Positions 51,569 to 60,606 of a stretch of 64,000 bases of DNA are shown piece by piece. The notes under the pieces are model-generated. The model saw only the letters and a program-made list of their open reading frames with translations. It ran no database searches and had not been told where the DNA came from. This DNA is from JBKCUK01 sp046318415 (GTDB taxonomy: Bacteria > Pseudomonadota > Alphaproteobacteria > Caedimonadales > Caedimonadaceae): positions 124,001 to 188,000 of the forward strand of contig JBKCUK010000009.1 of the NCBI GenBank assembly GCA_046318415.1, given 5' to 3'. The position numbers were made by a program, and so were the translations under genes. Positions within the stretch are counted from its first letter, which is position 1. Each line of letters opens with the position of its first letter.

Positions 51569-53635
51569 CTACTCGTCCGAGAACTCATCGTCCAGCTGAT
51601 CAATCCAGGGGTGATCTTGCTTAAAGCGTGCATTGCGCCGGCCAAGATCACTGATGACCGCGATCTTTAGCTCTTCAGGCAAGGCACGCACCGCTTGAAG
51701 GCGCTCCCTATCCACTTGGAGTTGAGCTTCCATGTGACTGTAAAGCTCTATTTTATTCATTAAACCATTTTTCATTACGGTGAGACGTACAACTTTTTCG
51801 CGTTGTTCTAAAGATGGATCCGGCATGGCTTGCAGCATCGACAAGTTTGACTCCAGCGCCTTGTATTCAGCCTCAAGATTCTCATACTTCACCCACAAGG
51901 CGTGGTTTCGATCCTGCTGCACCTTCTCCACCTGTTGCAACGAGGCTTGCGCTGCCACCCACAGTGGATGGGTGCAAGAGATAAGATCCATGATTTCTCC
52001 GGCATCCCTCACGTTATCACGACCATGGGCAAACAGACGGCCGGCAACACCTTCTGCGGGCAGCGTCCATTCGCCATAGCCTGGTTCGAGGTTATCGGGA
52101 CCGATGACAAGGTCTTCCTGGCTGTTGCGCTGAATAATATTCACCAAAATGCCGGGTTTCTCAAGGGCTTCCACAAGATTAGCCGTCTGGGTTAACAAGG
52201 CACTTAAGGGCCGATAAAGTTCTGCCAGGGTTGGCATTTTGGGCAAACGCCCCGCTTGCATGGCATCAGAAACGTGGGGTATGGGATCGTGCTTCATGAC
52301 GTTTAATGAATATTCGCCCGCCAAGTCATGTACTTTTTTTTGGAGATTATTCAAATCAGAATTATCAGGCTCCTCAGACGTTTCAGCTTCCAATGGTGCT
52401 TCGGTATTGAGGATGAAATTACCCGCCTTGTTATCCCCATTATTGCTTTTGATGGCCCAGTAGCAAGACTCGGCAAGGTCACGGACCACTGTAGAACCCT
52501 CTTCATAGTGGTTGGCCAAAACACACATGGAATCATAGCATCCAAGCTCTGCCATACTGTAAGTCCACCAAAAGGCTTTCGCGTCGTTGTCAGGGCATTG
52601 ACCGCCCGGGACACCGCGCCCCGCTTCAAGCATGCAGACCAAATTACTCATGGCCAGGGTAAAGCCTTGCTCTGCAGCCTGTTGATACAACTTCACTGCT
52701 TCGACGTCGTTTTCGGGGCATTGACCTCCCGCTACACCCTTCCCTTCTTCGAGCTTTACGGCGAAATTGTTCATGGCGTATGCATTCCCCTGCTCTGCTG
52801 CCCGGCGATACCATTGAATCGGGTCCGCATCGCTGGCGTGGCATTCACCCCTATTCACCCCATTCCACCATTCAAGCATCATACCCAATTCAACCATAGC
52901 GACCGTATTTCCCTGCTTGGCCGCCCGGAGGAAGTAGTGAAACGCCTTCACATTATTGGCCTTTAATATTTCCGGATCCAACCCTTGATCTACCCATTTA
53001 ATCAAGTGAAAGCGCCCCATGGCCAAACAGGCATCGGGGTTGTTTGCCGCAGCCAGTGCGGCAATCTTTTGCATAAGGAGAGCTGGGACTCTAAGAAGCT
53101 CCGGCGCAAACAATGCAATAACATAGGCACGTTTGAGATCGGCCATCACCCAGGCCTCAAAATCGGTGCTCCATGTGGGAAAAGCGAGTTTTTCCGCAAT
53201 ATCCCGATGAAGAAAAGTCAGATAGAGCAAATGCACCAAGTGGTCTTGCTTCGCGTGATCGCCAGCGTTGGCGGCCTTAATCCACTGGAGGAGTTCTTGT
53301 TGATCTTTCGGCATTGTGGGCACCACAAGGGCTTCAACATGAGAGGCAGCAATGTCGCTTTTCAGGCGCTTTGACGCACTTTTGAGGCTGTCAGTATCGT
53401 CCTCATCGCCCTCAGCCTCAGCTGGCTGGTCATCCCGCTTGCGCTTTTCTCTGGAGGGTAGAGTCAATTCTGGGGAGTCACCACTTTGACTCAGGTCCCG
53501 GTTTTCATCAAAGCCCTCCCCTTCCTCAGCACTGTAAGAGCCCTGCGAACTGTCTGAAGCCAGCACAGCCCAAGGCATCCCCAAGGATAAAGTCAATGCG
53601 AAGACAGAAAAACCATGCTTAAGGCACACATTCAT
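51569..53635 (-). CDS. Large exported Sel1-repeat protein
   Basis: A 688-residue protein starting at the ATG at 53635, with a signal peptide (MNVCLKHGFSVFALTLSLGM, cleavage near VLAS) and a long acidic low-complexity linker (YSAEEGEGFDENRD). About five Sel1/TPR-like repeats lie in the middle, around residues 200-440, such as AFHYFLRAAKQGNTVAMVEL, WYRRAAEQGNAYAMNNFAV and LYQQAAEQGFTLAMSNLVCM. Two carry identical GGQCP inserts. The C-terminal 250 residues are helical with a coiled-coil region and end in IAVISDLGRRNARFKQDHPW; a decayed copy of this tail lies at 984-1181. Exported Sel1 proteins of intracellular bacteria often interact with host partners, but here that is inference. Confidence 0.85.
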   Translation of the reverse strand: MNVCLKHGFSVFALTLSLGMPWAVLASDSSQGSYSAEEGEGFDENRDLSQSGDSPELTLPSREKRKRDDQPAEAEGDEDDTDSLKSASKRLKSDIAASHVEALVVPTMPKDQQELLQWIKAANAGDHAKQDHLVHLLYLTFLHRDIAEKLAFPTWSTDFEAWVMADLKRAYVIALFAPELLRVPALLMQKIAALAAANNPDACLAMGRFHLIKWVDQGLDPEILKANNVKAFHYFLRAAKQGNTVAMVELGMMLEWWNGVNRGECHASDADPIQWYRRAAEQGNAYAMNNFAVKLEEGKGVAGGQCPENDVEAVKLYQQAAEQGFTLAMSNLVCMLEAGRGVPGGQCPDNDAKAFWWTYSMAELGCYDSMCVLANHYEEGSTVVRDLAESCYWAIKSNNGDNKAGNFILNTEAPLEAETSEEPDNSDLNNLQKKVHDLAGEYSLNVMKHDPIPHVSDAMQAGRLPKMPTLAELYRPLSALLTQTANLVEALEKPGILVNIIQRNSQEDLVIGPDNLEPGYGEWTLPAEGVAGRLFAHGRDNVRDAGEIMDLISCTHPLWVAAQASLQQVEKVQQDRNHALWVKYENLEAEYKALESNLSMLQAMPDPSLEQREKVVRLTVMKNGLMNKIELYSHMEAQLQVDRERLQAVRALPEELKIAVISDLGRRNARFKQDHPWIDQLDDEFSDE

Positions 53636-53973
53636 AACAAGCCAACCTCTTGATGATGGAGGAATAAGGCCTACCGCCTTTAAGACCAATTTGTCAATAT
53701 AAATTTATAAAGGAAGCGCGCCTGATGGATGGAAAAAGCAGCGAGAATGGACACAAAGTCTTACTCTTCCAAAAGTGCCTGAAACATTTTTGAGGCACAC
53801 TTGGGTCAAATAATCTCTCACCACATCAATGCCCATTCGAAATTTTCAAAGCAAGCAGCGCGCATCTGATTGGATTACGGGAAACCGATGATAAGCGCGG
53901 CTTGCAGAGCAACACGATGACGCATGATGCACCCGAAAAACGCCCTGCTCCCTACAAGTCTTCTCAAAAAACG
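53636..53973. other. Spacer upstream of the Sel1 protein gene
   Basis: No gene supported. It should contain the promoter of the Sel1 gene on the minus strand. It is only moderately AT-rich and I see no repeat. Confidence 0.35.
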
Positions 53974-54000
53974 CACAAAAAAAGCGGCCCGAAGGCCGCT
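53974..54000 (-). terminator. Rho-independent terminator of the ribosomal cluster
   Basis: AGCGGCC (53983-53989), loop CGAA, GGCCGCT (53994-54000), followed on the minus strand by TTTTTTTGTGCG. It lies 27 bases past the rplQ stop. Confidence 0.9.
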
Positions 54001-54027
54001 TCTCATTTATTGAGCTCGAAGATCGAC

Positions 54028-54450
54028 TTAGGCGGTTGCCTCTGCTGCGTCTTCTGCCTCAACGGCACGTGGTGCCTTTGGCTTTGCAGCTGGATCACGA
54101 TCCACCAACTCGATCACAGCCATGGGGGCCATGTCACCGTGACGGAAGCCAGACTTCATGATACGGATGTATCCGCCAGGACGCTCTTTGTAACGCTCGG
54201 CCAACGTTCCCAGAAGCTTGCTGACGATCGCATCAGATCCCAGAACCGCGTGGGCTTGACGACGGGCACTCAGACCGCCGCGCTTACCCAGGGTGATCAA
54301 CTTTTCGACGTAAGGACGCAGGTCCTTTGCCTTCGGCAATGTCGTTGTGATTTGCTCGTACTTCAGCAAGGACTCGGCCAAGCCACGAAGCAAGGCTTTA
54401 CGTTGGTCGCTTCGGCGATTAAACTTGCGACCACTCATGCCGTGACGCAT
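54028..54450 (-). CDS. rplQ: 50S ribosomal protein L17
   Basis: A 140-residue L17, which sits near the polypeptide exit tunnel. It begins MRHGMSGRKFNRRSDQRKAL with the family's RxxL pattern, contains LPKAKDLRPYVEKLITLGKR and ends with GGYIRIMKSGFRHGDMAPMA followed by IELVDRD. A short Ala/Glu/Pro extension closes it, common in alphaproteobacteria. It is the last gene of the alpha operon, 22 bases after rpoA, and a strong terminator follows. Confidence 0.97.
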   Translation of the reverse strand: MRHGMSGRKFNRRSDQRKALLRGLAESLLKYEQITTTLPKAKDLRPYVEKLITLGKRGGLSARRQAHAVLGSDAIVSKLLGTLAERYKERPGGYIRIMKSGFRHGDMAPMAVIELVDRDPAAKPKAPRAVEAEDAAEATA

Positions 54451-54472
54451 TTTCTCTTCTCCTCAAAATTCC

Positions 54473-55489
54473 TTAATAGGGCTCTTCAATCTTACGGGCC
54501 AAGTCTTCGATGTTCTCTGGCGGCCATGCGGTTACATGCATGCCCAGCTCAAGACCCATCGCGCTCAAGACTTCGCGAATCTCATTCAGTGACTTACGGC
54601 CAAAGTTTGGTGTGCGCAACAAGTCGCTTTCACTCTTTTGAACCAAATCACCAATGTAGACAATGTTTTCGTTCTTCAAGCAGTTGGCCGAACGAACAGA
54701 AAGCTCAAGCTCATCCACCTTGCGCAGCAAATGACGGCTAAAGGGCAGATCAGATTCGATCTCTTCCTTCACTTCCTCAACGGGCTCTTCGAAGGTGATG
54801 AACTGCTGCAGCTGATCTTGCAGGATGCGGGCAGCAAGAGCCACAGCATCTTCAGGCTTCACGGCGCCATTGGTCTCAATGTCCATGATCAGCTTGTCGT
54901 AGTCCGTGCGCTGACCGACGCGGGTGTTCTCAACGCGATACGCAACACGCTTGACCGGAGAGAACAAAGCGTCAACAGGGATGAAGCCAATCGGCGTATC
55001 TTCGCGGCGCAATTGTGCAGCCGGAATATAGCCACTGCCAGACTCGATGGTTGCCTCAAGATTCAGCTTCGCACCTGCATCCAGGTGGCAAATCACTGTC
55101 TCTGGATCCAGAATTTCCACATCTGATGAGCATTCAAACTGACCCGCAGTGACGATGCCAGGACCTTCAGCCTTCAAGGTGATGCGGCGCAAGGCCTCAG
55201 TGTGCTTGCGCACAGAGACACCCTTCAGGTTCAAGATGATTTCCGAAACATCCTCGCGCACGCCAGCAATGGAGGTAAATTCATGCTGAACGCCTTCGAT
55301 GCGAATACCTGTTATACAAGCGCCTTGGAGGGATGACAGCATCACACGACGCAATGCAGTACCCAAGGTCAAACCAAAGCCACGCTCTAGGGGCTCGGCG
55401 ACAACGGTGCCGCGACGACCCGCTTGAGTCTGCTGGACCATATCCAGTTTGTGGGGCTTAATCAAATCTTGCCAGTTTTTGCGAATCAC
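54473..55489 (-). CDS. rpoA: RNA polymerase alpha subunit
   Basis: A 338-residue alpha subunit with both domains. The N-terminal dimerisation domain shows AEPLERGFGLTLGTALRRVM and SSLQGACITGIRIEGVQHEF. The C-terminal domain, which contacts UP elements and activators, has the helix-hairpin-helix LRTPNFGRKSLNEIREVLSA. It starts at GTG. It lies between rpsK and rplQ, the standard alpha-operon place. Confidence 0.98.
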   Translation of the reverse strand: MIRKNWQDLIKPHKLDMVQQTQAGRRGTVVAEPLERGFGLTLGTALRRVMLSSLQGACITGIRIEGVQHEFTSIAGVREDVSEIILNLKGVSVRKHTEALRRITLKAEGPGIVTAGQFECSSDVEILDPETVICHLDAGAKLNLEATIESGSGYIPAAQLRREDTPIGFIPVDALFSPVKRVAYRVENTRVGQRTDYDKLIMDIETNGAVKPEDAVALAARILQDQLQQFITFEEPVEEVKEEIESDLPFSRHLLRKVDELELSVRSANCLKNENIVYIGDLVQKSESDLLRTPNFGRKSLNEIREVLSAMGLELGMHVTAWPPENIEDLARKIEEPY

Positions 55490-55529
55490 GGATCCAACCC
55501 TTCTTCTTTAGCTGTTAGTTAGGACGAGC

Positions 55530-55919
55530 TTAGACCCTTCTGCGCTTCGCCGGGCGGCATCCATTGTGCGGGACCGGCGTCACATCACGGATTGAAGTTA
55601 CGGTCATGCCCAGCGCTTGCAAAGCACGCAACGCAGACTCACGTCCAGAACCTGGTCCGTAGACTTCCACGTCAACCATGCGCATACCATGCTCCATTGC
55701 CTTACGGCCAGCATCTTCAGCTGCCATCTGAGCAGCATAAGGGGTCGACTTGCGTGAACCCTTGAAACCGAGCATGCCAGCAGAAGACCAGCAAATCGCG
55801 TTACCCTGATGGTCACTAATGGTAACCATTGTGTTGTTAAAGCTTGAGTGAACGTGTGCCACACCAGCTGTGATATTTTTACGTTCGCGGCGACGCAAAC
55901 GAGCGGACGGCTTAGCCAT
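55530..55919 (-). CDS. rpsK: 30S ribosomal protein S11
   Basis: A 129-residue S11 on the 30S platform. Characteristic segments are GVAHVHSSFNNTMVTISDHQ, GNAICWSSAGMLGFKGSRKS, TPYAAQMAAEDAGRKAMEHG and the ending IRDVTPVPHNGCRPAKRRRV with the conserved NGCRP. It has an AGGG box before the ATG and follows rpsM by 22 bases. Confidence 0.98.
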   Translation of the reverse strand: MAKPSARLRRRERKNITAGVAHVHSSFNNTMVTISDHQGNAICWSSAGMLGFKGSRKSTPYAAQMAAEDAGRKAMEHGMRMVDVEVYGPGSGRESALRALQALGMTVTSIRDVTPVPHNGCRPAKRRRV

Positions 55920-55941
55920 AGTACTACCCTAACCTTCGTAC

Positions 55942-56310
55942 TTACTTTTTCTTACCAGCAATCGCAACGGCTTTACCCTTGCGTGTGCGAGCATTCGTAT
56001 GTGTGCGCTGACCACGAACGGGAAGACCCTTGCGGTGACGCAGACCACGATAGCATGCCAAGTCTGTGAGACGCTTGATGTTCATGGAAATCTCACGGCG
56101 CAGATCACCTTCAACTTTGTAATCGCGGTCGATGGCCTCGCGAATACGCAGCACTTCTTCTTCGGTCAGATCTTTGACCCGCCTTGATTCCTCAATGCCT
56201 ACTTTTTGGCAGATCTCTTTCGATTTTACAGGACCGATGCCATAAATGTAGGTCAAACTAATCACAACTCGCTTTTGAGTTGGAATGTTGACGCCAGCAA
56301 TACGCGCCAC
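55942..56310 (-). CDS. rpsM: 30S ribosomal protein S13
   Basis: A 122-residue S13, which bridges the 30S head to the 50S subunit. It begins MARIAGVNIPTQKRVVISLT at a GTG six bases after AAGGAG, has the helix-two-turn-helix YIYGIGPVKSKEICQKVGI and ends with GLRHRKGLPVRGQRTHTNAR plus a basic tail. No rpmJ (L36) gene separates it from adk, as is normal in alphaproteobacteria. Confidence 0.98.
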   Translation of the reverse strand: MARIAGVNIPTQKRVVISLTYIYGIGPVKSKEICQKVGIEESRRVKDLTEEEVLRIREAIDRDYKVEGDLRREISMNIKRLTDLACYRGLRHRKGLPVRGQRTHTNARTRKGKAVAIAGKKK

Positions 56311-56419
56311 AGCACTCTCCTTAAGTTTTTGAACTTAATACTATCATCAACCGACTGAACTGAGTCGGCACTTTATAAGCTATTGCACCCCAAAGTCAAG
56401 CCCGAGGCGCAACACTTGT

Positions 56420-57085
56420 TTATTTTGCACCAGAATTTTTGAATTTTTCTAATGCGTCGTCGATGGCTTTGGCCACCTTTTCAACACTTTCCATCCCATC
56501 AAGACTGACGATTTTCCCTTGATGGCTGTAATACGCTATCAAAGGTTCGGTCTTCTCGTGGTACACGCGCATGCGCTCCACGATGGCGTCTCTGGTATCG
56601 TCCTTGCGCCGCACAAGCGTCGCACCACAACGGTCACACTGCCCTGCAACTTTTGAAGGGTTTGCCTCACTGTAGCTTGCGCTGCAGCTAGGACATGTCA
56701 ACCTCGAGAGCATACGCTCAACCATAGCTTCTTCGTCAACTTTAAACTCGATGACCCCGTCTATTTGATCACCGCGACTTTTCATCATCGCATCTAAAGC
56801 CTCTGCCTGAGCCAGGGTACGGGGCATACCATCAAAAATAAAACCAACTGCCGTGACTTCTTGGCGACTCATGGTCTGGCTAACCAAACCTAAAATCACG
56901 CTGTCATCGGGAAAACGGCCAGCATTTACCTCAGACTCAATTTGCCTGCCGATATCAGAACCGGCTGTTATCTCTTTTCTAACCAGATCTCCCGTCGCAA
57001 TGACCTGGAACCCAAACTGAGCACACAAACGCTGGGTCTGCGTTCCTTTTCCTGAACCAGGGGGCCCTAGGAGAATAATGTTCAT
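56420..57085 (-). CDS. adk: Adenylate kinase with zinc-binding lid
   Basis: A 221-residue adenylate kinase. The P-loop is LLGPPGSGKGTQTQRL; IATGDLVRKE, FIFDGMPRTLAQAEALD and the lid follow. The lid has four Cys (LTCPSCSASY and GQCDRCGATL), so it probably holds structural zinc. The ATG shares one base with the secY stop (TAATG), which fixes the start and suggests coupling. It replaces phosphate between AMP and ATP pools. Position between secY and rpsM is typical. Confidence 0.97.
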   Translation of the reverse strand: MNIILLGPPGSGKGTQTQRLCAQFGFQVIATGDLVRKEITAGSDIGRQIESEVNAGRFPDDSVILGLVSQTMSRQEVTAVGFIFDGMPRTLAQAEALDAMMKSRGDQIDGVIEFKVDEEAMVERMLSRLTCPSCSASYSEANPSKVAGQCDRCGATLVRRKDDTRDAIVERMRVYHEKTEPLIAYYSHQGKIVSLDGMESVEKVAKAIDDALEKFKNSGAK

Positions 57086-58419
57086 TATGAACGGCCCTCT
57101 TTGCCCTTGGTACGGCGGATAAGGCCTTCGTACTGGTGCGCAAGCAGATGGGCCTGGACCTGAGATACGGTGTCGATGCACACGCTGACAACGATCAACA
57201 AACTGGTACCACCCAGATAGAATGGCAAGGAAAACCTTGTGATCAGCACCTCAGGCAAGGCACAGATAACGGCCAGATACAAAGCACCCACCACTGTCAG
57301 ACGGGTCAGAATAAAATCCAGGTGATCCGCTGTGTTCTTACCTGGGCGATACCCAGGAACAATCGCACCGCTTTTCTTCAAGTTTTCCGCTGTTTCGATG
57401 GGGTTAAAGACAACGGCCGTGTAGAAGAACGCGAAGAACATAATCAAGGCCACGTACATCAACATGTACAACGGCTTTCCTGGGCCTAAATAAAGGAGCA
57501 GGTTCGAGAGCACGCCTTCACCTTGAGAAGCGCCAAAATTAGCGACTGTCAGAGGCAGAAGCAAGAGTGAGCTTGCGAAGATGGCAGGTATGACACCAGC
57601 GCTATTCAGCTTTAATGGCATGTGCGAAGACTGACCGCCATAAACGCGGGCGCCCACTTGCCTTTTTGGGTACTGAATAAACACGCGTCGCTGGGCGCGC
57701 TCCATATACACAATAAAAGCGACAGCTGCGATCAGTAGAATAAAGACACCAAAGATGAACAACGCGCTAAAGGCTTGAGTACGGCCAAGCTCAAGTGTCG
57801 CTGCAATGGCATGGGGCATACCGGCGACGATACCCGAGAAAATCAACAAGGAAATACCATTCCCAATGCCGCGGCTCGTGATTTGCTCACCAAGCCACAT
57901 GAGGAAAAGCGTGCCACCCACAAGGGTCACGACCGCAGAGAACCTAAAGAAGAAGCCGGGATCAATCACAGGAGATCCAGCCATGGACTCAAGGCCGACG
58001 GCGATTCCCCACCCCTGGATAGTACCGAGCAAAACCGTGCCAAAGCGCGTGTATTGATTTAACTTGCGCTTTCCAGCCTCGCCTTCCTTTTTTAAGGATT
58101 CCAATTGCGGCACAACTGAGGTGAGTAGCTGCACGATAATGCTGGCGGAAATATAGGGCATAACGCTAAGGGCAAAAATAGTCATACGACCCAGCGCACC
58201 ACCAGAGAATTTGTCGAAAATCCCCAGAATGCCCGACGTATTCTGCTGGGCGATTTGGCGCATCAACTCAGCGTCCACACCAGGCAACGGCAGATAGGTA
58301 CCGATACGATAAACAATCAAGGCTGCAAGCGTAAACCACAAGCGCTTTTTAAGATCTTCTGCCTTAGCAAAAGTCTTCAGACTAAAATTACTCGCCAGTT
58401 GTTCCGCTGCAGATGCCAT
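57085..58419 (-). CDS. secY: Preprotein translocase subunit SecY
   Basis: A 444-residue SecY channel with about ten membrane helices. Landmarks are LIVYRIGTYLPLPGVDAELM, DKFSGGALGRMTIFALSVMP, YISASIIVQLLTSVVPQLE, TSRGIGNGISLLIFSGIVAG and the cytoplasmic loop YPKRQVGARVYGGQSSHMPL. It exports the signal-peptide proteins so common in this window. It lies between rplO and adk in the spc operon. Confidence 0.98.
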   Translation of the reverse strand: MASAAEQLASNFSLKTFAKAEDLKKRLWFTLAALIVYRIGTYLPLPGVDAELMRQIAQQNTSGILGIFDKFSGGALGRMTIFALSVMPYISASIIVQLLTSVVPQLESLKKEGEAGKRKLNQYTRFGTVLLGTIQGWGIAVGLESMAGSPVIDPGFFFRFSAVVTLVGGTLFLMWLGEQITSRGIGNGISLLIFSGIVAGMPHAIAATLELGRTQAFSALFIFGVFILLIAAVAFIVYMERAQRRVFIQYPKRQVGARVYGGQSSHMPLKLNSAGVIPAIFASSLLLLPLTVANFGASQGEGVLSNLLLYLGPGKPLYMLMYVALIMFFAFFYTAVVFNPIETAENLKKSGAIVPGYRPGKNTADHLDFILTRLTVVGALYLAVICALPEVLITRFSLPFYLGGTSLLIVVSVCIDTVSQVQAHLLAHQYEGLIRRTKGKEGRS

Positions 58420-58450
58420 TGATGTGCCTCAATACTCTTATCTTTTATCT

Positions 58451-58912
58451 CTAGGCTGGCAGAGTAATCTGACCGCCCGCTTTTTCGACAGCTGCCTTAG
58501 CAGATGCACTTGCAGCCGTTACGTGAAGCTTTAGTGCAACCTTCAGGCTACCTTTACCAAGGACCTTCACGCCATCAAAGCGTCCACCAATGAGGTTTGC
58601 TGCCTTCAGATCATCAATTGTGACGTCCTTCTTCGCATCAATCAGACCTGCATCGACTGCAGCTTGCAGTTTGTCGAGGTTGACCTCAGCCATGATGGTC
58701 GCAAACATGGCGTTGTTAAAGCCACGCTTAGGCAGACGACGATAAAGCGGGTTCTGTCCACCCTCAAAACCAGCCAAGCTCACACCGGTACGGGCCTTCT
58801 GACCCTTCACACCACGACCTGAGGTTTTACCCTTGCCAGAGCCAATACCACGGCCAACACGCTTTGATGTTGGGCGAGCACCTGGGTTATCACGTAATTC
58901 ATTTAAACGCAT
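58451..58912 (-). CDS. rplO: 50S ribosomal protein L15
   Basis: A 153-residue L15, a late assembly protein of the 50S subunit. It begins MRLNELRDNPGARPTSKRVG with the family's Gly/Lys/Arg-rich stretch (GRGIGSGKGKTSGRGVKGQK), has GFEGGQNPLYRRLPKRGF and ends in an Ala-rich helix (TAASASAKAAVEKAGG). It precedes secY by 31 bases. Confidence 0.97.
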   Translation of the reverse strand: MRLNELRDNPGARPTSKRVGRGIGSGKGKTSGRGVKGQKARTGVSLAGFEGGQNPLYRRLPKRGFNNAMFATIMAEVNLDKLQAAVDAGLIDAKKDVTIDDLKAANLIGGRFDGVKVLGKGSLKVALKLHVTAASASAKAAVEKAGGQITLPA

Positions 58913-58927
58913 CGATTTTCTCCGCGA

Positions 58928-59119
58928 TTATTCTTCAACGCGCAGCAGATGCTGCACTTTGCGAATCATACCACGCACGGATGGTGTATCTTCCAACTCA
59001 CGCGTTTTGTGTAGTTTATTCAAACCAAGACCAATCAGTGTTGCGGTTTGGTCTTCAGGGCGACGAATGGCGCTGCCAATTTGTGTCACCTTGATTGTCT
59101 TCTTTGCTTTAGTCGCCAT
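58928..59119 (-). CDS. rpmD: 50S ribosomal protein L30
   Basis: A 63-residue L30. The pattern IKVTQIGSAIRRPEDQTATL, IGLGLNKLHKTRELEDTPSV and RGMIRKVQHLLRVE is complete for this small protein. It lies between rpsE and rplO, as in the standard spc operon. Confidence 0.95.
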   Translation of the reverse strand: MATKAKKTIKVTQIGSAIRRPEDQTATLIGLGLNKLHKTRELEDTPSVRGMIRKVQHLLRVEE

Positions 59120-59125
59120 CGTCGT

Positions 59126-59677
59126 TTACTCCGTCACAGCGCTGGCATTGGCGGCATCACGCTCGCGGCGGCCAACGATATCGCTAACCTTTTTACCACG
59201 GCGATGCGCAACCATGCGGGGGGACATCATCGCACGAAAAGCTTCGAACGTCGCACGAACCATGTTGTGCGGATTGCTGGTTCCAAGGGACTTGGCTACC
59301 ACATCATGCACGCCAAGCGCTTCTAAGACAGCGCGCATTGGACCACCGGCGATGATTCCAGTACCAGCAGGAGCTGTCCGCATGTGGACACGACCAGCAC
59401 CATACTTGGCCGAGATATCGTGATGAAGGGTACGACCTTCACGCAAGGGAACACGGATCATGTTCTTGCGAGCGCGCTCGGTAGCCTTGCGGACTGCATC
59501 AGGAACTTCACGTGCCTTTCCGCTGCCATAACCAACGCGACCTTTACCATCACCAACGACAACAAGTGCCGAGAAACTAAAGCGACGACCACCCTTCACA
59601 ACCTTCGCAACGCGATTGACTGTGACGAGCTTTTCGATATTTTCGATATCTTTTTCAGACCCTGAGTTACGTGCCAT
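59126..59677 (-). CDS. rpsE: 30S ribosomal protein S5
   Basis: A 183-residue S5, important for decoding fidelity. It contains VNRVAKVVKGGRRFSFSALV, VVGDGKGRVGYGSGKAREVP and PAGTGIIAGGPMRAVLEALG. The ATG at 59677 was chosen over one at 59686 because the upstream AAGGA is too close to the earlier codon. The C-terminus has the tail VGRRERDAANASAVTE. Confidence 0.97.
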   Translation of the reverse strand: MARNSGSEKDIENIEKLVTVNRVAKVVKGGRRFSFSALVVVGDGKGRVGYGSGKAREVPDAVRKATERARKNMIRVPLREGRTLHHDISAKYGAGRVHMRTAPAGTGIIAGGPMRAVLEALGVHDVVAKSLGTSNPHNMVRATFEAFRAMMSPRMVAHRRGKKVSDIVGRRERDAANASAVTE

Positions 59678-59689
59678 GGATCCCATTCC

Positions 59690-60055
59690 TTAGAAATCTA
59701 AACCGCCAGAACGTGCTGCTTCCGCCAGAGCGCGCACACGCCCATGGAACAAGTAACCACCACGATCGAACACAACTTGCTTAATTCCAGCCTTCTGAGC
59801 ACGCTCAGCAACAAGCTTTCCAACCAATTCAGCAGCAGCTTTGTTACCACCGTTGTTCTTCAACTTTTCACGCAAGTCCTTTTCGACGGTCGAAGCGGCA
59901 ACCAAGGTGCAACGCTTCGCATCATCGATGATTTGTACATGAATGTGCTTGTTTGAGCGGAACACGCTAAGACGTGGGCGCCCACTTGCCGTTTGCGCGA
60001 TCTTTGTGCGAACGCGCTGGGTACGACGTTGATGTTTATCTTTAGACGTAAGCAT
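59690..60055 (-). CDS. rplR: 50S ribosomal protein L18
   Basis: A 121-residue L18, a 5S rRNA-binding protein. It begins with a basic N-terminus (MLTSKDKHQRRTQRVRTKIA), then RPRLSVFRSNKHIHVQIIDD, KAGIKQVVFDRGGYLFHGRV and the ending RALAEAARSGGLDF typical of the family. It lies between rplF and rpsE. Confidence 0.97.
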   Translation of the reverse strand: MLTSKDKHQRRTQRVRTKIAQTASGRPRLSVFRSNKHIHVQIIDDAKRCTLVAASTVEKDLREKLKNNGGNKAAAELVGKLVAERAQKAGIKQVVFDRGGYLFHGRVRALAEAARSGGLDF

Positions 60056-60060
60056 GACGG

Positions 60061-60594
60061 TTACTTCTTCTTACCTTCTTTACGCAGGATCACTTCATCT
60101 GCGTACTTAATACCCTTACCCTTATAAGGCTCTGGACCGCGGAAGTTGCGGATCTCAGAGGCAATCTGACCAACTTTTTGCTTATCAGCACCAAAAATGC
60201 TAATGCTTGTTGGCTTTTCGCAGGTGATCTTGATGCCTGCTGGAATGGGATATTCAACATCATGGCTGTACCCAAGCTGCATAACCAGCTTGTTACCCTG
60301 AACTGATGCGCGGTAACCCACACCATTGATTTCCAAATCTCTTTTAAAGCCCTCGTGAACCCCTGTGACAAGGCTGTTCACCAAGCGGCGCACAGTACCC
60401 CACATCATACGGGACTGCTTGCTTTCAGATGCTGGCTTAACTGTAATGGCACCATCTTCAATGGTGAGGGTGACTTCAGGAGAAACCGCCATCGACAGTT
60501 CACCGTTTTTTCCCTTTGTGCGCAGCACACCGGACTGGAATGTGCATTCCACACCGGACGGGATCTTTACTGGATGCTTACCAACGCGTGACAT
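60061..60594 (-). CDS. rplF: 50S ribosomal protein L6
   Basis: A 177-residue L6 located near the factor-binding site. It begins MSRVGKHPVKIPSGVECTFQ, carries two homologous alpha/beta halves, and shows VTGVHEGFKRDLEINGVGYR, QLGYSHDVEYPIPAGIKI and the signature GPEPYKGKGIKYADEVILRK. A Lys-rich end follows. Gene order is standard. Confidence 0.98.
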   Translation of the reverse strand: MSRVGKHPVKIPSGVECTFQSGVLRTKGKNGELSMAVSPEVTLTIEDGAITVKPASESKQSRMMWGTVRRLVNSLVTGVHEGFKRDLEINGVGYRASVQGNKLVMQLGYSHDVEYPIPAGIKITCEKPTSISIFGADKQKVGQIASEIRNFRGPEPYKGKGIKYADEVILRKEGKKK

Positions 60595-60606
60595 CTTCTG
60601 TCGTCC

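Noticed and set aside
53902..54741. Long plus-strand open frame of 279 codons
   Set aside because: It lies opposite rplQ and rpoA, both certain genes, and resembles nothing.
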